This document shows, in pieces, positions 6,805 through 14,400 of a stretch of 14,400 nt of DNA (the stretch's first letter is position 1; each line of letters begins with the position of its first letter). This stretch comes from Spirochaetales bacterium UBA4629. Lineage in GTDB: Bacteria > Spirochaetota > Spirochaetia > Sphaerochaetales > Sphaerochaetaceae. The notes beneath the pieces are model-generated. The model had not been told where the DNA came from. It saw nothing but the letters and a program-made list of their open reading frames with translations, and ran no database searches. The DNA is taken from contig DHMZ01000124.1 of assembly GCA_002406055.1 (NCBI GenBank), positions 1 through 14,400 on the forward strand, in the 5' to 3' direction. A program made the translations under genes and the position numbers.

Positions 6805-8100
6805 ATGAAAAAGATAGCAGTGATGTTGCTTTTATTTGCAACAGCAATTGGTATGGTATTTGCTAATGGTACATCCGAAGTAGCTTCAGAGCCAAAAAGT
6901 ACTGGACCAGTTAAGCTAACATGGTGGTGTATTTCATCTCAGGCTGATTTTTATAATGCAAGAGCCGAAGAATGGAACAAACAAAATCCTGATAGACAAA
7001 TTGAACTAGAAACAGTAAGTATGGGCGGTTCTGATAGGCAAACAAAACTTCTTGTTGCACTTCAGACAGGAAAAGGCGCTCCTGACTACTGTGATGTAAA
7101 CGTAACAGCATTTGGTACATTCTTTGATTATGAAGAGGTTCCATTTGTAGAGCTAACAGATCTTATTCAAGACGATAAGGACCTTTTTGTTTCTGCTAAA
7201 TTAGACATCTATTCAAAAGATGGAAAGCTCTATGGTGCTCCTTCTCAGCTAGGTGGAACAGTTGTTTACTATAATACTGACATTATGAATGCAGCAGGTG
7301 TTGATTACAATTCAATTACTACATGGGCTGATTATGAAGATGCAGGACGTAAAGTTCTTGCTGCAACAGGAAAACCTATGACTGTTATTGAAACAACAGA
7401 TATGGCACCATTCCAGTCAATGGTTCTTCAGAAAGGTTCAGATTTTATTGATGAAAATGGCAATGTAATTTTAGATTGCGAAACAAACATTGAGATTTTG
7501 GAATATTTAAAGAGTTGGGTTGATGAAGGTATTGCATCTCCAATGCCAGGTGGTGGTAATGCTTCTGAAGTATTCTACGAATTCTTTAATAATAGTGGAT
7601 GTGCATCAATTATTCTTCCTATGTGGTATATGGATAGACTCCAGGAATATATGCCAGATCTATCTGGAAAGATTGCGGTTAGACCTATGCCAGTTTGGGA
7701 AGAAGGACAGAAATATACAACAGCATGCACAGGCGGTAATGGTGCTGTAATTACTAAACAGTGTAAAAACATAGATCTTGCAAAGGATTTCCTTTATTTC
7801 TGCAAAATGAGTAAGGATGCACAGTTACAGTGCTATGAGATGCTTGGCTATGACCCATATAGAACAGACTGTTGGGAAGATAGTAGCCTTCAGATTAACA
7901 TGCCATATTTCTCAAATGAAAATGTATTTGCAATTGTTGGTTCTAGTTTAAAAAATGCAAATGCAATTAATAACACATCTCTTGTTCCATCAGCCTTTAA
8001 TGAGGTCTCTTCAAAGGTTATGTATAACGTATTTGAGACAAAGACAATGACTCCTAGTGAGGCACTTAAGTCTTCAGCAAATGCTTTGAGAAATAATTAA
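6805..8100 (+). CDS. ABC transporter sugar-binding protein
   Basis: Extracytoplasmic solute-binding protein (SBP family 1, MalE/UgpB-like) of 431 residues that would capture an oligosaccharide and hand it to the two permeases. Residues 1-20 are a classic signal peptide (KK, hydrophobic core, FA), cleaved before Asn21; no lipobox cysteine is present, so it should be a free periplasmic protein. This FA-NGTSE style is frequent in spirochaetes. Mature features include KLTWW, the GAPDYCDV strand, DGKLYGAP and VYYNTDI, all characteristic of the family. The open frame extends 37 codons upstream to ATG 6694 within the GH43 gene, but ATG 6805 is preferred because AGGAG (6794-6798) sits 6 nt before it and the signal peptide starts there. 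Ligand is inferred from the adjacent GH43 gene as a xylo- or arabino-oligosaccharide. Confidence 0.92.
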   Translation: MKKIAVMLLLFATAIGMVFANGTSEVASEPKSTGPVKLTWWCISSQADFYNARAEEWNKQNPDRQIELETVSMGGSDRQTKLLVALQTGKGAPDYCDVNVTAFGTFFDYEEVPFVELTDLIQDDKDLFVSAKLDIYSKDGKLYGAPSQLGGTVVYYNTDIMNAAGVDYNSITTWADYEDAGRKVLAATGKPMTVIETTDMAPFQSMVLQKGSDFIDENGNVILDCETNIEILEYLKSWVDEGIASPMPGGGNASEVFYEFFNNSGCASIILPMWYMDRLQEYMPDLSGKIAVRPMPVWEEGQKYTTACTGGNGAVITKQCKNIDLAKDFLYFCKMSKDAQLQCYEMLGYDPYRTDCWEDSSLQINMPYFSNENVFAIVGSSLKNANAINNTSLVPSAFNEVSSKVMYNVFETKTMTPSEALKSSANALRNN

Positions 8101-8107
8101 AAATAGA

Positions 8108-8148
8108 AAAGTGGGGAGGAAAACTCCCTACTTTCCTTAAAGGGAAAG
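8108..8148 (+). promoter_or_regulatory. Two mutually exclusive hairpins between binding protein and permease genes
   Basis: Stem 1 pairs 8108-8118 (AAAGTGGGGAG) with 8124-8134 (CTCCCTACTTT): 11 bp including one G-U pair, with a 5-nt loop. Stem 2 pairs CTTTCC (8131-8136) with GGAAAG (8143-8148) and would bury the AAAGGG ribosome site of the first permease. The stems share 8131-8134, so forming stem 1 competes with stem 2. There is no T run, so this is not a plain terminator. Likely roles are stabilising the upstream binding-protein message and lowering permease output. Confidence 0.5.
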
Positions 8149-8151
8149 ATT

Positions 8152-9069
8152 ATGAAAGAAAAAAAGAATAAAGAAATAGGTAAGATATTTAAGATGCTTC
8201 CTTATAATACAAAGGTTGCTCCATATCTTTTTTTAATACCGTTCATCATTTCACTTCTTGCATTTAATGTATATCCTTTCTTTTCTTCTTTGATAATGAG
8301 CTTTCAGAAGATAAAGGGATTTGGATCAACTACATTCATTGGTCTTGAGAATTATAAAAAGCTTCTAAATAGTTCATTTTATGCTTCTTTAAAAACGACA
8401 ACGCTGACAACTGTTGTTAGTTGTATTATTACAGTTGTTGTTCCTTTAGCATTAGCTCTTCTTTTAAATGATAAAATCATTAAAGGAAGAAATGGCTTTA
8501 GGGCTATTTTCTTTATACCTGCACTAGCCTCTACAATCGTTGCTGGTATTGTTTTCAGAATGTTATTTGCAGATACAGATACTGCGGCAGTTAATTCTAT
8601 TCTTATTAAACTTGGACTTAACTCTCAACATTTTATGCTCAATTATGGATGGTCAATTATGCTTATGGTAATACTTAAGCTTTGGAATAGTACTGGGCTT
8701 TATATGATTTATTTTCTTTCTGGCTTGCAAAATATTTCTGAAGATATTTACGAGCAAGCTGAAATAGATGGAGCAAATGGACCTCAGCGTCTTTTTAAAA
8801 TTACAATCCCTTTGCTTAGACCAACTATTGTGTATGTTTTGACTATGCTCATTGTTGAAGGATATAGAACATTTGGAGAAAGTTATGTTTTCTGGAAGGA
8901 GTCAACACCAGGAGATATTGGACTCACAATCGTAAGGTATTTGTATCAACAAGCGTTTACTTATGGAAATCTTGGGTTTGGTTCAGCAATAGGTTTTGTT
9001 CTTCTTTTAATAGTTCTTCTTATCAATCTTGCTCAAATGAAAATGATGGGACTCTTTAAAAATGATTAA
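8152..9069 (+). CDS. ABC transporter permease, MalF/UgpA type
   Basis: First membrane subunit of the sugar importer, 305 residues with about six hydrophobic helices; the first spans about residues 22-43 after a short basic cytoplasmic tail. The EAA loop that docks the ATPase reads EQAEIDGANG followed by ITIPLLRP (residues about 201-224), matching the EAA---G---------I-LP consensus. Start ATG 8152 follows AAAGGG (8139-8144), whose access may be limited by the hairpins just upstream. It is followed by the second permease after 12 nt; the pair would form a heterodimer in the cytoplasmic membrane. Confidence 0.92.
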   Translation: MKEKKNKEIGKIFKMLPYNTKVAPYLFLIPFIISLLAFNVYPFFSSLIMSFQKIKGFGSTTFIGLENYKKLLNSSFYASLKTTTLTTVVSCIITVVVPLALALLLNDKIIKGRNGFRAIFFIPALASTIVAGIVFRMLFADTDTAAVNSILIKLGLNSQHFMLNYGWSIMLMVILKLWNSTGLYMIYFLSGLQNISEDIYEQAEIDGANGPQRLFKITIPLLRPTIVYVLTMLIVEGYRTFGESYVFWKESTPGDIGLTIVRYLYQQAFTYGNLGFGSAIGFVLLLIVLLINLAQMKMMGLFKND

Positions 9070-9081
9070 GGATGGTCTGAA

Positions 9082-9924
9082 ATGATAAATAGATATAGCA
9101 AAACAGGTACATTTTTTAAATATTTTGCATTGATTATGCTTTCGATAGTTACGCTGTTTCCAATTTATTTTATGGTAATTTCGTCATTTAAAAACACATC
9201 TGACTTATTTAAAAATGGAATAAAGATGGTGTTTGAGTTTGACAATCTTACGCTTGCAAATTATAGATATACCTTAATCGATAAAGGAAGTCTTTATCTT
9301 CGATGGTATTTAAACAGTGTAGTGGTCTTAATTGTTAGTACCCTCTGTTCTCTTCTTTTTTCATCTATGAGTGGATACGCATTAGGTGTTTACAATTTTA
9401 AAGGAAAGAATTTCTCTTTTTTGATGATGCTAATTGTCATGATGGTGCCACTTGAAATCCTCCTTATTCCACTTTATAGGATGATTATTAGCATGGGACT
9501 TATTGATACTAAATTAGGTTCGATACTTCCATTTGTTGTCCAACCAACTGCAATGTTTTTCTTTCAACAGTATTCGCGAGGTATTGATAAGGGCTATATA
9601 GAAGCAGCGAGAGTTGATGGGTATACAGAATTTGGGATATATGCACGAATAATGGTTCCAATCATGAAGCCGGCTTTTGGAGCAATGACAATTCTTCTTG
9701 CTCTTAGAAACTGGAATGCTTTTTTGTGGCCAATGATTGTTTTTTCATCAGAAAGTTCTTACACACTCCCTGTTGGTTTAGCGTCACTCATAAGTTCATA
9801 TGGAAACAATTATCAACTTCTTATTCCTGGAGCTGTGTTAGCATTACTTCCTCTTGTCATAGTTTTTTTACTTAATCAAAGTCAATTTGTAGATGGACTA
9901 ACATCAGGTGGTATCAAAGGTTAA
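9082..9924 (+). CDS. ABC transporter permease, MalG/UgpE type
   Basis: Second membrane subunit of the importer, 280 residues, with six predicted helices beginning at about residue 12 (FFKYFALIMLSIVTLFPIYFM, shortened here to its key FPIYF end). The EAA loop is IEAARVDGYTEFGIYARIMV followed by PIMKP (about 173-197). Its ribosome site AAGGATGG overlaps the preceding stop codon, indicating coupled translation with the first permease. No ATP-binding subunit is encoded before or after it; carbohydrate importers of this class often share an MsmK/UgpC-type ATPase encoded elsewhere, and that is assumed here. Confidence 0.92.
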   Translation: MINRYSKTGTFFKYFALIMLSIVTLFPIYFMVISSFKNTSDLFKNGIKMVFEFDNLTLANYRYTLIDKGSLYLRWYLNSVVVLIVSTLCSLLFSSMSGYALGVYNFKGKNFSFLMMLIVMMVPLEILLIPLYRMIISMGLIDTKLGSILPFVVQPTAMFFFQQYSRGIDKGYIEAARVDGYTEFGIYARIMVPIMKPAFGAMTILLALRNWNAFLWPMIVFSSESSYTLPVGLASLISSYGNNYQLLIPGAVLALLPLVIVFLLNQSQFVDGLTSGGIKG

Positions 9925-9947
9925 AGGAAAATATTTTAGGAGGTGCT

Positions 9948-10871
9948 ATGTATACAAGCATTAAAACAATATTACAAAATGCTGCAGAGAATAATTATGC
10001 AGTTTTAGCAACAAGTCCTATAAACATGGAAATAACAAGAGCAATGGTAAGAGCTGCAGAAGAGAAAAAGGCGCCAATAATTTTTTTGTTAGGGCAAAAC
10101 ATGATGCGCCAGCATGCTAAAGCTGAATTAATTATACCAATGATAAAAAAACTTGCAGAGGAGTATTCAACAGTACCAATAGCGACTTGTCTTGATCATG
10201 GAAATGATAATGAAAGAATTATGTATGCTTTCCGTAATGGTTTTTCGTCAATTATGTATGATGGTTCCCTGTTGACGTTTGAAGAGAATATAAAAGAGAC
10301 AAGACGTATTGCAGAGTTGTGTCATCAGTTTGATATGGGAATTGAAGGGGAACTTGGACATGTTGGAATTGCTGCAAATGGTGATGGAAAAAACGAATCT
10401 ATATACACCGATCCTCACGATGCTAAGAATTTTGTAGATAATACTGGTGTTGATTGTCTTGCAATAGCCGTTGGAACTGCACATGGAGATTATCCAAATG
10501 GAATGGTTCCACATATTAACTTTCAAAGGATAAGAGAGGTTAAGGATATTACAAATGGTATGCCTATTGCTCTTCATGGTGGATCTGGAAGTGGAGATGA
10601 AAATATTATTAGAGCTGTGGAGAGTGGGATAAACAAAGTAAATATGGTGACAGATGTCTTTAATACTTGCCGTGAATATACTAAAAAAGTTCTTTTGGAT
10701 AATCCAAGAGTCAACTATATTGAGTTAATGATGGGTGTTGAAGAATGTGTAAAAGAATTTGTTGGACACTGGATTAGTCTTACTGGAAGTGAAGGTAAGG
10801 CAAAGCTTTTTGCTCCCATTGATAGAATAGGACTTTTGACGCCTAAGTGTAAAATAGGAGTAGCTGAATAA
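9948..10871 (+). CDS. Class II aldolase (fructose-bisphosphate / tagatose-bisphosphate aldolase family)
   Basis: Zinc-dependent aldolase of the FBA/KbaY/GatY family, 307 residues. It would cleave a ketose phosphate or bisphosphate to dihydroxyacetone phosphate plus an aldehyde. Seen: catalytic Asp83 and metal ligand His84 in CLDHGND, EGELGHVG at 133-140, ligand His179 in GTAHGDY, ligand His210 in LHGGSGSGDE, and the phosphate-binding KVNMVTD segment. All main metal ligands are present, so it should be active. It has a near-ideal ribosome site (TTAGGAGGTG, 9936-9945). Presence in a pentoside operon is notable: simple xylose breakdown through xylulose 5-phosphate needs no aldolase. It may act on a ketose 1-phosphate or a bisphosphate made by the PfkB kinase. 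The family name does not fix the substrate. Confidence 0.87.
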   Translation: MYTSIKTILQNAAENNYAVLATSPINMEITRAMVRAAEEKKAPIIFLLGQNMMRQHAKAELIIPMIKKLAEEYSTVPIATCLDHGNDNERIMYAFRNGFSSIMYDGSLLTFEENIKETRRIAELCHQFDMGIEGELGHVGIAANGDGKNESIYTDPHDAKNFVDNTGVDCLAIAVGTAHGDYPNGMVPHINFQRIREVKDITNGMPIALHGGSGSGDENIIRAVESGINKVNMVTDVFNTCREYTKKVLLDNPRVNYIELMMGVEECVKEFVGHWISLTGSEGKAKLFAPIDRIGLLTPKCKIGVAE

Positions 10872-10894
10872 TCTTTATCCCTAGAGGAGGAAAT

Positions 10895-12373
10895 ATGGAA
10901 AATATCCCACAGGTGAAATTAGGAATAATTGGAGTAAGTAGAGATTGCTTTCCGTCTTCATTATCAGAGACTAGAAGAAAAGCTGTTGTTTGTGAGTTAG
11001 ATAAAGTAGGATATAAAATAGTTGATGTTCCTTTTTCTGTTGAGAATGAGAAGGATGCTGTTAAAGCTTTAGAGTTTGTAAAAGATAAATGCAACGCACT
11101 TGTTGTCTTTCTTGGAAACTTTGGGCCAGAGACTCCTGAAACAATAATTGCAAAGTATTTCGATGGCCCTGTTATGTATGTAGCAGCTGCGGAAGAGAGT
11201 GGCAATAATCTTATAAATGGAAGAGGTGATGCATATTGTGGAATGCTCAATTGCTCGTATAACTTAGGATTAAGAAAGCTTTCTGCTTATATTCCAGAGT
11301 ACCCTATTGGAAATGCAAAAGAGATAAGAGATATGATTCTTGAGTTCGTTCCTGTAGCGAGAGCCATAATCGGAATAAAGAATCTTAAAATCATCACATT
11401 TGGTCCACGTCCACAAGATTTCTTTGCATGTAACGCTCCTATTAAGGCTCTATACGACCTTGGTGTTGAGATTGAAGAAAACTCTGAGTTAGATCTTCTT
11501 GTTTCCTACAAGGAACATAAAGGTGATAAGAGAATTGAAGCTATTGTTGATGATATGGCTAAAGAACTCGGAGAAAAGGGTAATACTTATCCTGATCTCT
11601 TGGAGCGAATGGCCCAATTTGAGCTTACACTTCTAGATTGGAAAGAAAACCATAAAGGGGAGAGAAAGTATGTTGCGTTTGCATCTAAGTGTTGGCCAGC
11701 TTTCCCTGAGTCTTTTGGCTTTGAACCATGCTATGTAAATTCACGTTTGGCTTCCCGTGGAATTCCAGTTGGCTGTGAAGTTGATATCTATGGCGTACTA
11801 TCTGAATATATAGCTTCATGTTTAACAGAAGCACCAGTAACGCTTTTGGATATAAACAACACAGTTCCAGAAGATCTCTATAAAGAGGATATAGTGCAGA
11901 AGTATGACTATAAAAACAATGACCTATTTATGGGCTTCCACTGTGGTAATACTCCTCTTTCTTGTCTTTCTTGTGGTGCTATCAATTATCAAATAATACA
12001 GAATAGATTACTCGAAAACGGGGGTAAACCAGACTTTACTAGAGGAACTCTTGAAGGAGATATTAAGAGTGGAGACATAACATTGTTTAGGCTTCATGCA
12101 AATGCAGACTCCACTCTGGAGGCATATTGTGCTGAAGGTGAGGTTCTTCCTGTTAAGACACGCTCATTCGGTGGAATTGGAATTATTGCAATTGATGAAA
12201 TGGCACGTTTCTATCGTCATGTTTTAATTTCTAAACATTTCCCTCACCATGGTGCTGTAGCTTTCAGCCACATTGGTCGTCAATTGTATGCACTCTTTAA
12301 CTATCTTGGCGTTAAGGATGTTTCTTTCAATAAAAAGAAGGGCGATTTATACCCTGATGAATGCCCATTTTAA
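10895..12373 (+). CDS. L-fucose isomerase-like sugar isomerase (FucI/AraA superfamily)
   Basis: Metal-dependent aldose-ketose isomerase, 492 residues, shorter than E. coli FucI (591) and nearer the length of the FucI-like COG2407 group. The family's Mn ligands can be placed by context: Glu295 in GCEVDIYG, Asp319 in TLLDINN, and His451 or His452 in the FPHHG segment near the C-terminus. The N-terminal part (VKLGIIGVSRDCFPSS, then VVFLGNFGPETPE) is the nucleotide-fold-like domain seen in the superfamily. Lying between the aldolase and the XylB-type kinase, it most likely makes the ketose that the kinase phosphorylates. Known members act on L-fucose, D-arabinose or related sugars, and many are misnamed; D-xylose, L-arabinose or another pentose are possible. 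AGAGGAGG (10883-10890) precedes ATG 10895. Confidence 0.82.
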   Translation: MENIPQVKLGIIGVSRDCFPSSLSETRRKAVVCELDKVGYKIVDVPFSVENEKDAVKALEFVKDKCNALVVFLGNFGPETPETIIAKYFDGPVMYVAAAEESGNNLINGRGDAYCGMLNCSYNLGLRKLSAYIPEYPIGNAKEIRDMILEFVPVARAIIGIKNLKIITFGPRPQDFFACNAPIKALYDLGVEIEENSELDLLVSYKEHKGDKRIEAIVDDMAKELGEKGNTYPDLLERMAQFELTLLDWKENHKGERKYVAFASKCWPAFPESFGFEPCYVNSRLASRGIPVGCEVDIYGVLSEYIASCLTEAPVTLLDINNTVPEDLYKEDIVQKYDYKNNDLFMGFHCGNTPLSCLSCGAINYQIIQNRLLENGGKPDFTRGTLEGDIKSGDITLFRLHANADSTLEAYCAEGEVLPVKTRSFGGIGIIAIDEMARFYRHVLISKHFPHHGAVAFSHIGRQLYALFNYLGVKDVSFNKKKGDLYPDECPF

Positions 12374-12388
12374 AAGGAAGAAGTAACT

Positions 12389-13861
12389 ATGGTAGTAGCA
12401 GGCCTTGATTTTGGAACTCAGTCGGTAAAGCTTTTGGTCTATGATACAGAAGAAAAAAGAGTAATTGCTGATTCTTCTCATCCTTTTGATCTGATTTCAA
12501 AGGATGGAGGAGTAAGAGAGCAAATGGCCGAATGGTTTATAGCTGGACTTAAGGACTGCTTTTGTCAAGTTGATGTAAATATTAAAAAGAAAATAAGAGC
12601 TATTGGCGTTTCTGGACAACAACATGGCTTTGTTCCTGTTGATAAATCAGGAAAAGTCTTAGCTCCAGTTAAGCTTTGGTGTGATACTTCGACTAGCAAA
12701 GAGTGTGATGAGCTAATGTCTCTTTATGGCTCAAAAGATGCTCTTATAAGTGAAGTTGGTAATGCCATCCTTCCAGGATACACAGCGAGTAAGATTCTTT
12801 CATTTAAGAAGAGAAGCTCTGAACTCTTTAATAAGATGTCTTATGTAATGCTTCCACATGACTATATAAACTACTATCTTACAGGGAATGTTGTGACAGA
12901 GCGGGGTGATGCTTCAGGAACAGCTCTCTTTAATGTTTTTGCGAATAAATGGGATGAGAAATTGTGTTCATTAATTGATGATAGTCTCATTAATAAAATG
13001 CCAAAGATAGTTGAGTGGAATAGCATAGTTGGTATTGTTAAGGACGACGTGAGAGAAAAGCTAGGGCTTTCTGATGATGTTGTTGTCTCCACAGGTGGAG
13101 GGGACAACATGATGAGTGCAATTGGTACTGGTACTGTAAAGGATGGCTTAATGGCAATGAGCCTTGGCACATCAGGTACACTGTTTGCATATTCTGATAG
13201 ACCTATTGTTGATAAAAGGAGCAGAATTGCTTCTTTTGCTTCCTCTACTGGAGGATATCTTCCACTTCTATGTACGATGAATTGCACAGTAGCTTCAGAG
13301 AATATGCGAAAACTCTTTAGTCTTAGCGTTGATGAATTCAGTGCTAAAGCATCTTCTTCTCAAATAGGCTCTGAAGGCTTAGTTCTTCTTCCATACTTTA
13401 ACGGTGAAAGAGTTCCTAATTATCCTAATGGTGAGGGAGTTCTTGCTGGCATGAATATGACAAACATTAATGAAGCGAACATTGCAAGAGCAACACTTGA
13501 AGGTGTAAGTTTTGGCTTTCTTTTAGGACTTGAAGCCTTCAAAGAAGCAGGTTTTAAACCAACTAGTCTTGCTCTTACAGGTGGGGGGTCCAACAGTGCA
13601 CTATGGCGTCAAATTATTGCTGATAGTACATCTCTTGAAGTAAAAGTTCCTGTACTAAAAGAAACTGCAGCTTTTGGTGCAGCACTTCAAGCTTTCTCTG
13701 CTGTTAGCAACGTAGATATAACTGAAGTGGCAAATGAACATATTCTTTTTGATGAAACAAAGACTACAAAACCTAACGAAAAAAACAAAGATCTGTACAT
13801 GAAAGCTTATCAAAAATGGAAGAACTATTCAGATACTCTTAAATCAATTTTTGCTAAATAA
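12389..13861 (+). CDS. xylB: Xylulokinase-like FGGY carbohydrate kinase
   Basis: Phosphorylates a ketose, probably D-xylulose to xylulose 5-phosphate for entry to the pentose phosphate pathway. The 490-residue protein has both FGGY domains. Seen: N-terminal phosphate-binding DFGTQSVK (7-14), the substrate-site SGQQHG (75-80) characteristic of xylulokinases, KLWCDTST, the catalytic Asp239 in TGGGDNMM, LGTSGT, and the C-terminal ATP-site GGGSNSALWRQI. Length and catalytic residue position agree with E. coli XylB. It follows the isomerase by 15 nt, with AAAGGAAG upstream, and is the last gene of the operon. As it sits beside a FucI-type isomerase instead of XylA, a different ketopentose is possible, though the XylB-like motifs favour xylulose. 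Confidence 0.82.
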   Translation: MVVAGLDFGTQSVKLLVYDTEEKRVIADSSHPFDLISKDGGVREQMAEWFIAGLKDCFCQVDVNIKKKIRAIGVSGQQHGFVPVDKSGKVLAPVKLWCDTSTSKECDELMSLYGSKDALISEVGNAILPGYTASKILSFKKRSSELFNKMSYVMLPHDYINYYLTGNVVTERGDASGTALFNVFANKWDEKLCSLIDDSLINKMPKIVEWNSIVGIVKDDVREKLGLSDDVVVSTGGGDNMMSAIGTGTVKDGLMAMSLGTSGTLFAYSDRPIVDKRSRIASFASSTGGYLPLLCTMNCTVASENMRKLFSLSVDEFSAKASSSQIGSEGLVLLPYFNGERVPNYPNGEGVLAGMNMTNINEANIARATLEGVSFGFLLGLEAFKEAGFKPTSLALTGGGSNSALWRQIIADSTSLEVKVPVLKETAAFGAALQAFSAVSNVDITEVANEHILFDETKTTKPNEKNKDLYMKAYQKWKNYSDTLKSIFAK

Positions 13862-14041
13862 GATAAACAGGGCTTTATTTGGGGCTTCAAAGAGAAGTAT
13901 TGTGGTAAAAAAGGTACGAAAATAGTTCAATTACAATTATTTTATAACAAGAAGTGCCTTTATATACGGGGAAGAATGTTTTTTCGTTAGAGTTGAAGAT
14001 GAATAGGGAAAATGATATAAACCTTCTGTAAGAGATATAAA
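13862..14041. other. Intergenic region after the operon
   Basis: This 180-nt gap holds the end of the sugar operon and the leader of the next gene. The only hairpin I find early in it is short (GCTTC-AAAGA-GAAGT, about 13883-13897) and has no T run, so I call no terminator. A TTTTTT run at 13979-13984 has no stem before it. An AT-rich stretch near 13926-13950 (TTCAATTACAATTATTTTAT) may hold the promoter of the downstream regulator, but no clear pair of hexamers stands out. Confidence 0.4.
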
Positions 14042-14400
14042 ATGCAGATATCGAGTAGATTTACGCTAGCTATACATATTTTAGTGTGTATAGAAATATT
14101 TAAAGATGAGAAGGTTACAAGCGATTTTCTTGCTAAGAGTACAAATGTTAATCCTGTTATTGTTAGAAATATCTTGGGACAACTTAAACGTGCAAATATA
14201 GTATGTGTTTCTAGAGGAACTGGTGGCGCATATATTGCTAAGCCTTTGAAAGACATTTCTTTCCTCAGTATTTATAAAGCGGTTGATTGCGTTGAAAACG
14301 GGACTCTATTTCATTTTCATGAAAATCCAAATCCATCCTGTCCCGTGGGGCGTAGTATTCATTCAGTCCTTGACGAAAAACTCTTAAGAGTTCAGAAAGC
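14042..14400 (+). CDS. Rrf2-family transcriptional regulator, YwnA-like (partial, runs off the window)
   Basis: Starts ATG 14042 with TAAGAG (14029-14034) upstream and continues open through the window end: 119 full codons of a family usually 130-150 residues long. The N-terminus MQISSRFTLAIHILVCIEIF and the helix-turn-helix segment (SDFLAKSTNVNPVIVRNILG, then LKRANIV) followed by GTGGAYIAKPL are the Rrf2 winged helix. The tail LFHFHENPNPSCPVGRSI is typical of YwnA-like members. Only one cysteine occurs where IscR/NsrR proteins carry a three-cysteine iron-sulfur cluster motif, so it is probably a redox- or ligand-sensing protein without that cluster. It is separate from the operon by 180 nt; its targets are unknown and a link to sugar use is not shown. 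Confidence 0.87.
   Translation, partial: MQISSRFTLAIHILVCIEIFKDEKVTSDFLAKSTNVNPVIVRNILGQLKRANIVCVSRGTGGAYIAKPLKDISFLSIYKAVDCVENGTLFHFHENPNPSCPVGRSIHSVLDEKLLRVQK

Noticed and set aside
10843..11250. Minus-strand open frame of 135 codons across the aldolase-isomerase junction
   Set aside because: Low-complexity Ser/Leu/Pro-rich shadow of a well-supported plus-strand gene, with no family resemblance.
12874..13287. Minus-strand open frame of 137 codons inside the xylulokinase gene
   Set aside because: Antisense shadow of conserved FGGY coding sequence; no recognisable domain or ribosome site.
13883..13897. Short hairpin after xylB as a rho-independent terminator
   Set aside because: The stem is about five pairs with one wobble and is not followed by a T run.
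13987..14256. Minus-strand open frame of 89 codons near the window end
   Set aside because: It lies opposite the clear Rrf2 coding sequence, which explains the region.

Overview
The window is AT-rich DNA from a bacterium, most likely a carbohydrate-fermenting spirochaete of the Sphaerochaeta/Treponema type. The best single clue is the solute-binding protein at 6805-8100. Its signal peptide ends in FA followed by NGTSE and has no lipobox cysteine, a style common in spirochaetal sugar-binding proteins. The assignment is an inference from style and gene content; an AT-rich Firmicute is the main alternative.

Layout. (1) Positions 1-537 are decayed sequence. They hold the C-terminal part of a YafQ-type mRNA-interferase toxin, broken upstream by stop codons, followed by non-coding AT-rich DNA with a perfect 20-bp palindrome. 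(2) Positions 600-3017 are an accessory pair transcribed toward each other: a Fic-domain enzyme with a C-terminal winged helix, preceded by a striking nested inverted repeat centred on its -10 box, and a stand-alone AAA_14/DUF4143 ATPase on the minus strand. (3) Positions 3200-13861 are one long plus-strand operon of nine genes for import and breakdown of pentose-containing oligosaccharides. (4) Positions 14042-14400 are the start of an Rrf2/YwnA-type regulator that runs off the window.

How the operon works together. A GntR/FCD regulator is encoded first, behind a consensus-like promoter (TTGACA, 16 bp, TATTAT). That promoter carries two GTATAC-centred operator candidates, suggesting autoregulation and control of the whole unit. 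An extracytoplasmic binding protein and two MalF/MalG-like permeases would import oligosaccharides; no ABC ATPase gene is present, so a shared one elsewhere is presumed. A cytoplasmic GH43 beta-xylosidase or arabinofuranosidase would release monomers. A FucI-like aldose-ketose isomerase and an XylB-type FGGY kinase would make a ketose phosphate. A PfkB-family kinase and a class II (FBA/KbaY-like) aldolase suggest a second phosphorylation and/or a C-C cleavage to triose phosphate. This pairing differs from plain XylA/XylB xylose catabolism and is the main metabolic puzzle of the window.

I saw no rRNA, tRNA, CRISPR array, insertion sequence or phage genes. Most of the window is a recognisable sugar-utilisation locus. 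The items most worth checking are the operator in front of the Fic gene, the leader of the GntR gene, the competing hairpins after the binding-protein gene, and the true substrate of the isomerase/two-kinase/aldolase set.
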